Assembly: GCA_025526995.1 (NCBI GenBank)
Contig: JAHLKG010000017.1
Coordinates: 434,001-498,000 of the forward strand
DNA length: 64,000 bases
From: Powellomyces hirtus
Taxonomy: Eukaryota > Chytridiomycota > Chytridiomycetes > Spizellomycetales > Powellomycetaceae
Reading direction: 5' to 3'
The notes beneath the pieces were generated by a model that saw only the letters and a list, made by a program, of their open reading frames with translations, was not told the origin of the DNA and searched no databases. Shown here one piece after another: positions 10,176 through 23,552 of the stretch (position 1 is its first letter; every line of letters starts with the position of its first letter). The position numbers were made by a program, and so were the translations under genes.

Positions 10176-13100
10176 TCAGCCACTCACACTGTGGTTTTGA
10201 GCCACTCAAAGAGGAAGGGGTGGGGACGACCGAAACGCCGCGTAGAAGGGCTGGAGGACGAGAGCAGAAACAACACATACACGAGCATCATAGCATTAAT
10301 ACCCTGCGCTTCACAACAGAATACACACATCATCAGCAAACACCGCACCGTGGCATCTATCTCTTTTAAGAGACTTCTTTCTAATCTTCGTTCATTAGCT
10401 TTATCGTGCTCACCTCAATGTCAAGCTCAGAAGGGACGCGCAGGCAGACACACTAGTTCAAGAGGCAAAGGGCGAAACAGACCAGATAGGTGGAGTGGTA
10501 CGGGGAGAGGTACACCTTGGTGTAAGTACAAGAGCGCTTCTGGATACTCTCAGCGGCAAGCAATTGAGACGATGCAACCATGAGTCTGCGCGTTTGCAGC
10601 ATGATGTCAAACGAAAGAAAGGAGTGCAGCGTATCTTGAAAATATGACGTCGCATGGGAAGACAGTAGCCCCTCCCGTAACCGGGACTATACCACAGAAA
10701 GATTACGGACTATCGTCGACATCAAATCTCAACCGAATACCGTGGCGTCGGAAAGACCAGCACTAATGCGCAAAAGGGACCGGGAAGTAGTCCTTTGTCT
10801 AGCTGACACGAGAGGGTTTGACGACAGCTAAGGAGACGGAGAGTGCCAGCATTTGCGAGAGATCGAGAGAGACAAGCGTTGTGTAAGATAACTGACACGA
10901 ACGCCTTTACGGCAGCCAGGGAGAGGGAGGAGAGCGAGAGAGATAAGCAGTGTGTACGAACGGTTCGCAGTGAACGCATGGATGCGGCGATGGCGTAGAA
11001 ATCCGACCCGCTGTCCTGAACAATGAGACGACAAATTTTGTGGCAGCAGGAACAATGTACGGCAGTCGCGCAATGCCTGCTACGCGGATCTCGCAAGTCT
11101 CGCACTCTTCTTCTCCCTCGGCCACTCAGATGCTCATGTCTTCTTCTTACCAGGCCGCGCAGAACGTAAACCGGGCTCGCGGAAGCAGCAAATCGGGGAT
11201 AGACCGGGTTCTGGGTTCGTCTGGGTTTTGGGAACGCAGCAAGGATCCGGCAACTAGGAGAGAGGAGAACACTGGGAAGGAGCCTAGTGCGACGCGCACA
11301 ATTCGGGGTGGAGGCAGCGTGGGGCGGGCATGTTGCGCGCGTAGATGCAATGAAATTCGTGGAAGTACGAACACAAAGGCGGCTCCTGGCCACGGTGGTC
11401 TGGTTCACGGCGCGGCTACGCGCCGCTGGTACTTGCGGTAAACCACTGCATCGGGCCACTATGACCCAACTCAGCCAGCAGCTTAGACTTTTCTATGTTA
11501 CCCGGTTGAGTGGGATGGGTCGTGTCCCTTTGGGGCTTGTTCACCTTTCGAGAACGTACAAACGGAGCGACGAGCAAGTGACAAGGCCAAGTGTTGCGAG
11601 TGACAATGCGCAGTGCAGTTATTATGTAGCGAATGCGATGCAACAGCAAGCAATCATAGTCGTGAAGTCCACGCCTCTCAAGCCTTCGTTCAACTGTGAT
11701 TCACGGTCGATCGTGACCTACTCGTACTGACGTATGATTGGACGTCAAGCTGGGCACTCCATCACATCTTTGGACGTCTACACGCCTTGGCTGATGCTCA
11801 CGCTCAAGTTGAAGAGTGAGGGTCCTCAGAGGCTTGTGTGGAACAAGCGTGCCTAACTACGAAGAAGGACAGTCGCGCACTTCGCCTGTGTCCTCTTTGC
11901 TACACCGGAGAGCAGAAAGGCAAGGTGGTCGACGGGAAAGGAAACACGGACGGCGCTGTGTGTCTGGCAAACATGTATACGACAAGGGAGCACTGCCATG
12001 ATTTGATGAAAGTCACAGGCACAGTTACGCGGTTGGCCACATACTGCTGAAACTCCGGTGGTGAGTCTCGCGTACGGGGGAGAGGCAGCGTGTGGTTCTG
12101 GTGCTGCGCGAGAAGAAGGGTGCGCTCTTCAGGGAACGGCCACTCGTATGCATTCTGAAGGGAAGTAAGGAGATGATGGTGAGGACCAGCTTCCACCAAG
12201 GAGAGTCTTGTATATGGATCGCGTATCAACAAGGCAAAAGGGCAAGACATGCAAAGTAGCGATGCAACGAATCGTCTGCAGAGCGCTCCATCATGATCCT
12301 GATCATGATGAATGCGATGCGCGTACAGAAAAATAGAAACGGACGAGGAATGAGGAACCGACCGCACGTGTCTTGTCGTAAGGATGTGTCAGTCAAGGAT
12401 AGCCTTGCGTAGAGTGACTGCCAGCGAGTGGACGTTTACGGGCAGAACGAGGAAAATAGTGTTGTTCACAAGGGCTGCGAGTATGTTGGGTCACTACGCA
12501 TAAGCAACTTGTGCTGATGATGACCCTGTAGCAGTCACTCAACACTCAACGGTCATGACAACATTTGTTATGACGATGGAGTATGGCCAAGAGAGCAGTC
12601 AAAAACAAAATGTTTAGGGAAAGGTCCGACGTGTCCCAAAGCACGAGGAGAAGGAGAGAATGAGAGTAAGGGGGTGTGAGATCGAGCGAGAGAACCATGA
12701 AGAGCGAGGTGTTGACAATATGAGAAGAGCGCCGGAAAGCTTCGTAAGGAGTATGCAGAAAAAGGAGAGAGAGCCAGACAGGCGACGGTCTATGGTCCCA
12801 CTCAGAACCTGTACATAACAACAGCAAAAACAAGAGTATCCCTTTGTCAAGCGGATCCAGAATGTGCAGATGAGATAGTGGACAGACGTACGAGTCTGAG
12901 TGAGGTGAGCAAGGTACAGACGAAAAAGAGGGTGTCTGCATCATGGCAGGAGTGTTGCAAAGTAAGTAAGCAGAAAGAAAATGAGCGAGAGCATGAAGGC
13001 GAGTACGGTATTGCGCTCACAAAAGAGCCTAAAGAAAAGAGCGGCCAAGTTCTAGCGTGCCTGCAGAAGGAGAGAGAGAGAGAGAAGACGAGTCGCGGAC

Positions 13101-16100
13101 GAATGGTCTTGAGCAGTTGTTCCTCGGACAGCGATCAGATCAAGCTACAAGCGACAAGACTGCTGCAAGGATAGAGAGTCAGGATGCGAGCGTTACAGCC
13201 AGGTATTCTGCTTATATCCAAAGGAAGAACAAGCAGCGGAGCAAGAACAAAAGTACAAGTTGCTACGACAGGCGAGAATGCGGGTGGGCCGGATAAATTC
13301 GGTACACTTTACGACCAGAGCACGCAGGAAAGAGTAACACGACAACCGTGAGAGCAGGGAGGCAGGATGGAAAGACGGGAAGGAAGGAAGGACGGGTACA
13401 GTTACAGTAAAAGGAAGGCGGGGGCGAAGAATGAATGTGAGATGGGCGGGCGTTTTGCAACACGAAAAAAGGAGACACAGGGGCGGTAGGCGTCCCGTGG
13501 GTCAGACATGGGCTGGTTCCCGGCGACGGTTGTTCGGTTTTTGGACGCGAACGCGCGCGGTTGTGACGCATGCTCAACCAGGTCCCAAAGCGTCCGGATG
13601 TAGAGATCGGGTACACAGCCCTCTGGTAGGGACCCTTCCAGGTGCCGAGTGTTAGGAAGCAGGAACCAAGCCATCAACCAAACCTGCTGCTCAGAAGTTC
13701 CCTCACCCAGGTTGGTATGACAGCTGGAAAGGCCTTTCTGCTCTTACAGTGATATGCGCTAAGGCCCGGTCAAGGGAAACCCCAGGACTGCGTCTTCCAG
13801 GACAACACGAGTCAAGGGCTACTACGTCGAAGGAAGAGTGTCGAAGGAAGAGCGCTACGCTTTTGGTAGGTGCGCGTCGCAGTGCAAGGCCTACGCTAAC
13901 TTGTTACCACAGACAGAGATAGTACAAGCAACGTACGACCGCCAACGACAATCGCTCGAGTGTCTGGAATCAACCGACAAGGCCACGTATACTCAAAGAA
14001 ACCTCGACACGTCGTTGAGCGTCGACAAGTCGTACTTGAGCCTAGTGTTCCGCAGAAGTCCCTCGTGTTCCGTTTTACAGCCTCACAGCACTAGTCTATG
14101 TGCCGGGAAACTCCTACACTACCAGCTACCCTGGAAGCACCAGAGCGAGCGACGTACAGACACTACAAGAAGTGGACCCGCGCTGTCTACTACCATCGAC
14201 TCACGTTATGCGAAGAAGAGAGAGCAAGTGCGATCAGCAACGCAGCATGCGGGAAGGTAACTGCGTACAGTATTTTATGTGGAAGTAAGCAAGCGAAGTG
14301 CGTTGCGATGCCCCTGATCTAGAAAACTAGAAGGCTGCTTTGTCGTCAAACTAGCACGTGAAGGCGTCGGACTGCCCACGACAATGTATGCACCCGCAAG
14401 AACAATGTAAAGGGAACGAGGAAGGCCAGTGCGTAACGTATAGCTTCCGCGCGGTCGATGTGATTTGACAGAACATGCGTTATAAAAGGACACATCGCAG
14501 CTGTGGATGTGAAAGCATCATATCCTGCGCACAAAGCATGTTTGAGAGTAAGGAAGACTCTGGGATAGCATGTAGAGAGTCTCCAAGTTGTCTTCTGACG
14601 CATATTAAGAATCAGGAGCACTCGTAGCGCCTATGCGCTCTGCTCCTACGCAGTCACCTATCTTGTCAGTGGGAGCGCACAGAGAAATACGTATTGAACA
14701 GTAAGCGAGGCCGCCATCGAGAAGGAAGCTGTCATCGCGTTGTGAGGATGAACGTAGCGACATGTGAGAGAAAGCAAGAGCAGTGTCTTGTATCAGTGGA
14801 AACAAAATGTCACAGATGGTCAAAACTCGAGCACATGAGCAGCGTGGCGTCTCGTGCCGGACTGTAAATTTTGGTGGACGAGATGAAGTGTGAATACGCT
14901 CATTGGGAAGCATGAAGCATGTGTCCTACGAAGGGGCACGATGACGGTCAGGCGATGTTGGGTAACATGCTAGACTGCATCTTGACAGGTTTCGGAATAG
15001 CGGATGACGAGTTGTTTGCGGCCGGACATGATAGGCCAGCTGAAGAAGAAGAGGACGTAACGGCAATGCAGACGGTTATGCGCTACTGGGACCTCTACAG
15101 TATAAACTGTTGCGGCTCCACTATGTACCGGACTGATATGTATGCGATGAGGGAACGCGCATATGTACGGAACGAGATCAACAACAGCTTGAGGAGTGAT
15201 GTAGGCGGACAATGGATCCAGTGGGAGTGGTAGAGAGCCAGAGCGATAGCTCAATGTAATCAAACGGTATCCTATATGACAAGTTCACAGTAGGCCGAGA
15301 ACTGACATACTTCAGAAGCAGGGTGATGGACATTGGCAAAATCAGCAGGCGCTCAGTGCGGCGACAATGGGAGTCATAGGAACCATGGGACAGATGTGGA
15401 TGGGGGAGACGAAGAGTGGGGCAACCAACCCCACCAAGATTTACGCTTCGGGCAGGGCCGGCCGGCAGCTACGCATTTTTTTAGTCAGTTCCATGACGAC
15501 GTTCAAACGTACTGTGCGAAGTATTCGAAAATCATAAAGCATTTGATCTGAATCGGGGGCCCGGATGAATGAGAGGCGATTCTCTTCGTTGCGTTAAATA
15601 AACATCGTTGCTATGAGAAAGAGCTGGCGGCGGGGGGCACCCTTGCGAGGAGCGAAGAGGCGGTAAGTGTTAGCCATTCTCTTCTCGGTGATTCTCCATT
15701 CACGTCATCGTGTTCTTTCTGGTACGACGGCGTACCAGCGTGTATAGTCTTCGGAGGAGAATCGTGGCCGTCAACGAAACCCCGATTCGTGGTCGCGCCG
15801 GATCAGGGAACCCCTGGATGCATCCGGTTTCCGGTCAGGCAACGCGCGCTCCTATTCCGCGAATGATATACATCCGAACTCGAGGCGGGCCCGGAGAGGT
15901 TGCAGAAACAGAAGAACAGCCTTCAGGAGCCGTACCTGCATTAATGGCGCAGGGTGAGAAGTGTGTTGTCTCGTCTCTGTTGAGAAGGGAGGTGCAGGAC
16001 CAGGGCTCGCACCACAGCGGAGAGTTTGCGTGTCGCTCACGACGCAGGCAATCCGACTGGTACAGGGTACTCACAGAAACACACATTGAGCGGACCATGT

Positions 16101-18042
16101 GACCATCTTATTCTGCCACTGCGGCGACCGCCCAGTCATACTAAAGAGTCAAGGTTCCCAGCAGGGACGTCATGGAGTCGCAGATGGGGAAACTAAAGAC
16201 CCACACAGCGCCGTTGACATCCGCTGACTACGTTTCTCTGAAGAGAAGGCTCATGGTGCCCATCCAATGGGGACGGTTTGCAACCGAAGTCGGTGCATCT
16301 GCAACCGGGATGGGTGTGTACAGCGAGCTATTGAATCATCATTTGTCAAGCAAACAGCTGCTAGCAATTGTGATGATTGCGCAAGCGCGACCAGCAGTCC
16401 CGGAAACCGGGGTACGGTGTCGTTGGGGTCAGGGCCTGACGCGTTTTCCCTTTTCGCCGTACCTGTGGTACCTCCGTGACCACCGCTTCTGTTGTTAAAC
16501 CCAAAGTACCGCGGATGCTACGTGGACCCTACACGTGGACAAGCACAAAATTCCCCGCATACGAGTGGCGAAAGTGTGGAACGACCCTACGAGTTGTTGC
16601 TCTATGGGGGCCCGACGCTTGAAGAAGATCCAGATACGATGCTCTTGAAGCACCTCTTGCATCTACAATCGCGTGATGCGGCATCCTCGAAACACTTTGT
16701 TGATGTATTTGCGTTGAACTTCCGTGGAAGTCCTGCCCAGTCACCCCAACTGAACGGGCTCTCTTCCCGACCAATCAGTCACCGCAAGTTATCTTTGCGC
16801 TGTGATCCCCCAATTGGACATTTTTGCCTGAACACAGGACCGGCTACGTCATGGACAGCATGGGGTGGGCTGATGAAGGGGGAAAAGGACAGCTGAGACG
16901 ACGCGGAATGCAAGATGAAAAAAAAATCGCCCGCCGATTTGCCATGCCAAAGCTTATCGCTGTCAATCGTAGCTCGATTCACACCGCCCGTCGCTACTAC
17001 CAATTGAATGGCGAATGCCATTGTTCGAAAGCGCGACGCGTTTGTTCCCGCGTGTGCAAATCTTCTACAGCCTGAGTTCGCACCGATCTTACTATTTCGG
17101 TAGCCGGCGAACTTCGGCGACGGGTCTCACCGCCTCGCCATATACAGTAATCCCGTGCCCAAGGCGCTGCATTATTTGGAATAGTGCTCTGCCTCTTATC
17201 CCACTTTGCTTTTTTTTTTGTTCTTTTCGCAGAATTTCGGAGCGGAGGAGAACTAGGATAGCGGTTCGTTACGAAAGGAAAGAGCCAATGGGAACAACAA
17301 ATTTAGTCTGGGACCCCAAGTATTCTTTCATTCCTTTCCTTTCTTTGCAGATTCCCTTTTCCTCTCCGTGAGGTGGTTGGTCGGCTCAAGATGTGGGATG
17401 CTAATAATGATTCAGTCTCTAATTCGTAAATGAAGTAGCATCTCCTGATTACATTCCGATGGCAAAAAAAGGTTCCGGATGGCACATGCACGGACGGATG
17501 AAACCACATATGGAGAGGGATGCGACGGGACATGACTATTGGAAACAGTGCACTGGATAACAACCCAACCTATTGGGCTGTAGTAGGGAGAGTGGCTCTG
17601 CGCGGCAACAGGCGGGAGAGAAGATGATGGGCTTGGACGACTGAGAAACATCGGCAGCTATATGCTGTATTTGAAACCCTAAATCAAACAGATCAGCGAG
17701 TGATGTGAGTACAAACATCTTTATAATGTATGAGGACTGGATGATACGCCAGTAACAACCACCATGTGCGGTGGGGCTATATAGCGAAGCTAATCTACAT
17801 ATACATTTGCTGATGGTCATGAGACACCGCTTGCATACGCTGAGAAACAACCGTAAACAAATAACAAACAAACAAAAAAGACGCAGGCAGCAAACATCGC
17901 CAGGTGCCGGTCGTTCGCCATACTGCGCAAAACAAGACTTTACGCCGTGTTGACCGGAACAAACTCGTGCGGGGCGGCAGGCTCACTTGCGCGGTTTTTT
18001 CCTGGCTTTCGCGACACTTTGTCGGTCCTTGTGTCTGCCTTT
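10176..18042. other. 7.9-kb gene desert between convergent genes
   Basis: I cannot support any protein gene here. Frames are short, overlap on both strands and show no family motifs. Candidate pieces of about 100-140 residues (for example 13838-14260, 14919-15233, 15710-16102, 16492-16896 on plus) have no recognisable domain and do not join convincingly. No tRNA-like A/B boxes, terminal repeats or transposase motifs were seen by eye. The plus strand from about 12.6 to 13.45 kb is purine-rich with AG tracts (13071-13083, and an aagg repeat near 13379-13391). A decayed mobile element or a long non-coding RNA are the main options. Confidence 0.45.
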
Positions 18043-21000
18043 TTACTGAACAAAGGCGACGTTGTTTTCCATCCCTGTTCCGTCCCTCTGTGTGTGGCCT
18101 TCCAGGTCAGTTCTCCAATCACCGTCGACCACAAATTTGTAAAGCACATTTTGGTTGACAGGTATAGGAAGAGTGAGCTCAAAGTGCGTAGGTAAGTCAG
18201 AGCTCTGCTTCATGGCGTGCTGATTGGGGTTCCAGTCATTGAAGGAGCCAGTTACGAACACGTTGTTGCCGCCGTGTTTCCAGACAAAGGTGTATGGCTT
18301 TTCAGTCACAGCCTCTGGTGCCGCCCGTGCCTCTTCACTCGTCGCGGGGGCATCCAGCTCCCTCAAAATGGGTGTGGTATCAAGAGAAGGGGGTGGCGAA
18401 GCAGGTGTTACCGCATTGGTCTGCGCTTTCATCTCTTCTGTGCGCTGCTTGTCCAGCACTTCCAGCTCGTCGCGCCGCTTCTGCAAGACTTCAATAAGCT
18501 CCTCCAGTCCCTTGTTTGCCGTTTCGGCGCCCTGCAGACGCGCTGTCATGACTTCAATGGTGCTTTGGAATTTATTTAACGTTGCGGCGTATTGTGCACG
18601 GTCCGTGGTAAGGGCGTGGAGGGCAATTTTTGACTCAGCTAGATCTTGCTCCATCTGTGCGGTCTTCTCATTGGCGAGATCGAGTTTCTTCTGAAGTTTC
18701 TTCTCTTGAAGCGATTCTACTACAGCAGCCGATTCTTGCTCAATGGACGCAATCTGTACTTTGTCTCCCGCTCGTATTTCAGCAAGCTCGGCATTTTTAG
18801 CGGCAAGCTCCTGTTTGAGAGTCGCTACTTCCGCGTTCAAAGTGTGCTCTACTTTGGATGCTTCGGCCAGTTTAGCGTTCACAGCGCCAAGATCTTTGAC
18901 CTCAGCAGACTTGGCTTCAAGCTCCTTCTGTGCGAGTTCGGTTTCTGCGCGTGAGGCCTCAAGCTCTTTCTTCACTTGCTCGATCTTCACCTCAAGATCG
19001 CCCGCAAGAGACTGCTTGGATTCGAGCTCCCTCTGCGCGAGTCGCATTTCCGCTCGGGAGGAGTCGAGGTCCTTCTTCAATTGCTCGATCTCCGACGCCT
19101 TCGCTTCGATATTGTCCGTAACTGCAGTGGTCTTTTCATCGACCGCTGCCGCTTCAGCACCGAGCTCTTCGACTCTGCGCTTGAGATCTGCGGCTCTCTC
19201 TTCGCCAGATTTTACCTGCTGACGGAGGTCCTCGGTCCGTTCCCTTTCCTGACGAAGTTCTTCGGCCATCCGCTCAGTTTCGCCCGAAACCTCAGCCTGT
19301 TTTGAAACGAGCTCTTTGTGCGCGACCTGAGCTTCTGCTCGAGAAGCTTTCAGTTCTTCCTTCAATCGCGCTATCTCTTCATCCTTTGCTTCGAGATCGT
19401 CCGTAACTGCTTTCTCCTTTTCGTCGACCGCCGTCGTTTGAGCAACGAGATCCTCCACTCTGCGCCTGAGATCCGCGGCTATCTTTTCGCCAGATTCTGC
19501 CTGCTGACGGACGTCTTCAGTCAGTTTCCTCTCCTGATGAAGTTCCTCGGCCATCCGCTCGGTCTCTGTCTGGTAACGCTCTTTCCAGTGATCCATTTCG
19601 CGCTTCAGATTGTCAGCAACATCGCGTTCCTTTGTTGCCTGCGACAACTCCCTGCTGAGAGATTCGGCTCGTGATCTGTGTTCCTCCAACTGGCTATCAC
19701 GGTCCATGTTGTCACGGGTCAATTCGGCGAGACGAGCTTCATACTCATCTGAAATCTTTCTCAAGTTCTGAGCGGCTTGACGTTGTTCCACCGCGCGATC
19801 CTCCCGTTCCTTGGCAAGTTCCTGCTGGATTATTTGCAGAGCGTTTTCGAGCTTTGATGTGAGCGCACTCTGCCCTTCCAACGCTTTGCGACGGGAGGCA
19901 TCGACCTGCTGGTTACGGTCTTCCAATTGCGCTTGCAGTTCTCGGTTGTTGGCCTCAAGATTGCGAATAGTCGCTCTGAGCTTTTCTGCGAGCTCGGCGG
20001 ACTGTACAGCTTTGATGGCACGGTCTTTAGCATCTCTTTCGTGCAGTTGGGCATTGGTCAATGACTGAGTGAGAACGCGGTTTGTATCTCTAAGGATAGC
20101 CATCTCAGATTGCACCCTTTGCGCAGCTTGACTTTGACGCCTCGCTTGATCAATTTCAGAGGCCAGAAGAGTATTCGCGGAAGCCAACTCCTCTTGTTCG
20201 TGACGAAGGCTGGCGATAAGCGCCATGCGCTCGCTGAGCTGCTTTTCCATCGACCCGACCTTGCTGAGGGCGTGCTGGAGCTGGTTTTGTAACTCCGAAG
20301 CACGCCCAAAGTTCGCTTGTTCAACATCTCGGGAGTCCAAGGATGGGGAAGGAGACGATTGAACACTTGAATTCTCTTGGGGTTCGATCACATCCTCGTC
20401 TTCCTCGAGAGGAGCTTCAGCGCTCACCACTTCGGTGGCTATCGGCTCGGCAGGATGGGCTACGGAGCGCTCGTCATCAGGCTGCGATACCGATGCTGAT
20501 GCCGGAGTTGAATACTCGTCTGCGGCGGGAGCGACGACGTCGCGCGCTGGGTTCGATTCTGCGAACTTTGGGATCTCCTCGCTTATAGGGTCGGCCTTTT
20601 CAGGAATAACCTGGACTTTCTTCTTAGGCTTGCTGATTGCCTTCGCAGCTTCCCCCTTGGATTGCGTTGGCTTTGGCTTCGTGGACTTGGCCAAGGTGCT
20701 AAGCAGGAGAAGATCTTCGATGCTGTCTTCTTCGCCAGCAGCCTCGTAATCATCCTGGTCAGAGCTTTGAGCAGAGTGACCTTCCAGGGTCCGAGAAGAC
20801 TTTTTCTTCGCCTCCTCGGGTTTCTTGACCGCTTTTTTCTTTAGCTGTTACAACCATCTCAGTCAAAGCTCAGATTGACGTCAGCGATGTCACGTCACTC
20901 ACAATCTTCGATTTCCTAAGCGAGTCCTTTTTGGAAGCCAGAGTCTTTTTGGCAGTACCGAGTTGCTTAGAAGTATCTTTGATCAGATCTGCAATGAGAG

Positions 21001-21145
21001 TTTCACGTTCGGCCTCCGTGGGTACAGAAGGCTTTCCGAGTGCGGCTGGCAGCCAACCCTTGTAGTAGGCGAACGCGATGGTAGATACGGTGACGGCAGC
21101 GCCGACAGCCAGTAGCGAAAGGGCCGGGACGTCAATGGCCTCCAT
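18043..21145 (-). CDS. Membrane-anchored coiled-coil protein with C-terminal CBM48
   Basis: Two exons (21145-20903 and 20844-18043) give 1014 residues. The N-terminus has one hydrophobic segment (about residues 8-28, LSLLAVGAAVTVSTIAFAYY), then a lysine-rich stretch, an acidic/serine-rich disordered part, and about 600 residues of heptad-rich Glu/Lys/Ala/Arg coiled coil with internal repeats (for example two copies of ETERMAEEL plus ERTEDLRQQ-like units). The last 85 residues are an AMPK-type CBM48 (FVWKHGGNNVFVTGSFNDW, then LYKFVVDGDWRTD and ENNV), the fold that binds glycogen-like glucans. The TM plus coiled-coil start resembles kinectin/p180-type ER proteins, and the ending recalls glycogen tethers such as STBD1. 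Inferred role: holding glycogen, or a kinase partner, at a membrane. Domains are clear; function is inference. Confidence 0.85.
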
Positions 21146-21687
21146 TGCTGGATGTTCTGCGAAGTACACAGTATGAGGATGACGGGGAAATGGAGGAAGA
21201 TGGGACGCAGATAGGAGGGTGAAGGGCGACGAGTGAGGATTCGACCTAGATGTAGGTCGGCTGCGGTCAACCGTCTCTTGTTGCCGTAGTAACAGCCCCA
21301 ATCGGTGATCGATTATCTCCAGCGTTTTTGCGAGCCAGATAAAAGGTTGAAAGGCAAAGCGATGAGTGGATCTGCAAATCTAGAAGGCAGGTGAAGTAGG
21401 GGTAGGGGAAGGGGCTTTGTCAATTAGAACATCTGAATGCCCCTATAGAGAAGTTTTTGGAGGGCCCAACAAGTAAATGTTGGATTGGGATGTGTTGTGT
21501 CAGAACAGATGATAATTGTGTAGCAGTTAATGATAATAATAAAAAGTCCGACGGGCAAATCATTGTTCGTCTTCGAAAACAGCGCTTTGCCTCCTTACAC
21601 TTCAATGTGCGGCCCCAAAAGTCCACCCGTGCGCGTTTGCCGCCATGTTTATGTACAATGAGGATGAATCCTTTCCTTCTGGTCAAC
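21146..21687. other. Intergenic, promoter of the coiled-coil gene
   Basis: Between two minus-strand genes. It holds the 5' leader of the coiled-coil gene and the 3' end of the Frag1 gene. I see no other feature. Confidence 0.4.
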
Positions 21688-22672
21688 TCAATAATATCGT
21701 CTTCCTCCCATAGTGGCCTGGGACGATTGTCTCCTCCCGATCGACATCTCCCCACCGTCCATATACGTCTTTGAGGTGTAGACCGCCTGCCGAATATCCA
21801 CGACAAGCGTCAGGAGATATACAACGAATAGAAGGGCAACGACCCATTCGCAGATAGCCGACGCGGAATGAAGTGCATTGCAGCGGGGTGCGTCGGGTGT
21901 GCTCCGCCAGTCCTCTGTGCGGCACAGCTGCCTCAGCACTACCATGGCGATCACGGCCGCTGAACGAAGGAGGTGCCAAAATGAGTAAGCGGAGCTTGAG
22001 GATTGACGGAGTTCCTCCTCTCATGTCTTTGGCTGCTTGAAACTGACCGTTGTCACTTACCAACAGCTAGCACAACAATCATGGCTTTGACAAAGAAGCT
22101 TCTCTTCAAATGTGATTTCCCGTGATGATCGTTCTTCAATCGTTTGAATTCGGCTACGGTGAAGATAGCACTAACAGACAAGCAGCCCATGAACACGAGC
22201 GTCAAAGTCCAGTGCACTGTGCCGTGATTGTGGACATCCATAACAGCCAGGCCAATAAGAGCCGCTCCAGCAATCATGCCAAAAAGGATCGACAAAATGG
22301 CGTTGATCCGCGCCCGCGGATGGATGGGTGCGCTCAGTCGGTGGGCCTTTCGCAAAATGTAATCAAGCAGAAGCGAAGTGACAAAGAAGGCGGACGTAAG
22401 GGATGTGCCCACTATGAAAAGTGTTTTATATTTTGCACCTACAAACGGCGGCCACACATTATAGAGATGAATGTGAGTTGAGAAGAGGGAAGCTGAATGA
22501 AACCCGTCATGAAAGACTCACCGACATCTGATATGTAGACGATATCCGCATCATCTTGCTTGTAGTGTGGAGTGTCGTTTACCAACCACAGGATCAGGAG
22601 GGCGAGAATGGTAGCAAGCCACCAGAAGGCCGCCAAGAACGGAACCCAGGCCCAACCAAGGAAGCGCGACAT
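21688..22672 (-). CDS. Frag1/DRAM/Sfk1-family membrane protein
   Basis: Three exons (22672-22522, 22438-22061, 22019-21688) give 286 residues in an exact frame. The protein has about six hydrophobic segments: an N-terminal one (FLAAFWWLATILALLILWLV), two after the YISDVG turn, two around the VHWTLTLVFMGC region, and a last one after the CEWVVALLFVVYLLTLVVD motif. A short first helix, an extracytoplasmic YISD-type loop, and a late AICEWVVA motif are typical of the Frag1/DRAM/Sfk1 group (PF10277). Members act in GPI-anchor remodelling (PGAP2), phosphoinositide control (Sfk1) or autophagy (DRAM). Which branch this belongs to cannot be fixed by eye. Its promoter region is shared with the SMP-domain gene on the other side. 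Confidence 0.85.
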
Positions 22673-23552
22673 TGTGGCAATGGAGACCGAGTAAATGAGG
22701 TATGAAGAAGGGTAATTGGACGTACACTGACGGATGGGACAGTGGGTCGGCTTGATATGATGTTGAATATATAGTAGTTGAAAAGTTGGGGTTTTGATTG
22801 AGTTTTCTCTTGGCGGCAAGACAGAGCAGGGCGGAAGTGTGAAAAGTGCCGTCAGTGACATGCTTACGCGAAGGATCGGGGGAAAGAATGACATCGCGCG
22901 TTCATCTGTCGTCATCGTCCGTTCATTTACCAAGTGATGAGACTGATACACGTGATACAGTACCATGGCTGGATACAGCATGGATGGACAGAGACGAGCC
23001 ACGTGATTTGATGCAAGGCAAATAGTTGGAAATCCACGTGCAATGCGGTTGATGCTCAGATGCGTCTGATAGACACTTGCAATTGTGTCATTCCGTAGAC
23101 CCAAGCAATAATAGGAAAAGCTACGCTGGCTGGCTACATACAGCTATCGATACTGCTAGACACGTTACACATGCGATGCATAACGGTTGGTGAGCTGCCT
23201 GATCTATGGCATATGCAATCAAGCACTCGCGTTCGAGTCAACATGCAGCCGAACGACCAGATAGTATCTTAGTGAGTACCGAAGTATAATAGAATGTCGG
23301 GAGGTTTATGACGCGTATCCTTGCGCGCTTCTCTAACGCCTTGTTGCCTTCACACCTCGTCTCACCTCAGCCGCAAAGTTACTGACTAGCATTTCATGTA
23401 TACTCAGCCCCGGAGATTCTTCATTTCACCCGCTTCTCCTTTCATCATCACTGCTTCGGCCCCTTTGTTTCTCCCTTCAACGGACTTTGCCTTGAGGGTT
23501 TTTTTTTGAAGTTCGAGGGCTGATCTTCAGGGCCTCCTTCTCACGAAATCAC
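22673..23552. promoter_or_regulatory. Divergent promoter with three CACGTG E-boxes
   Basis: This 880-base region separates two head-to-head membrane/lipid genes. Three CACGTG palindromes lie within 92 bases (22949-22954, 23000-23005, 23035-23040), two of them in the form CACGTGAT. Such sites bind bHLH factors (Cbf1, Pho4 or Tye7 type). Co-regulation of both genes is an inference. The part near 23400-23550 is pyrimidine-rich, like a 5' leader. Confidence 0.45.

Noticed and set aside
14919..15233. 104-codon plus frame in the desert
   Set aside because: Has an ATG and looks somewhat protein-like, but it is short, isolated, overlapped by an equal frame on the minus strand and without splice partners.
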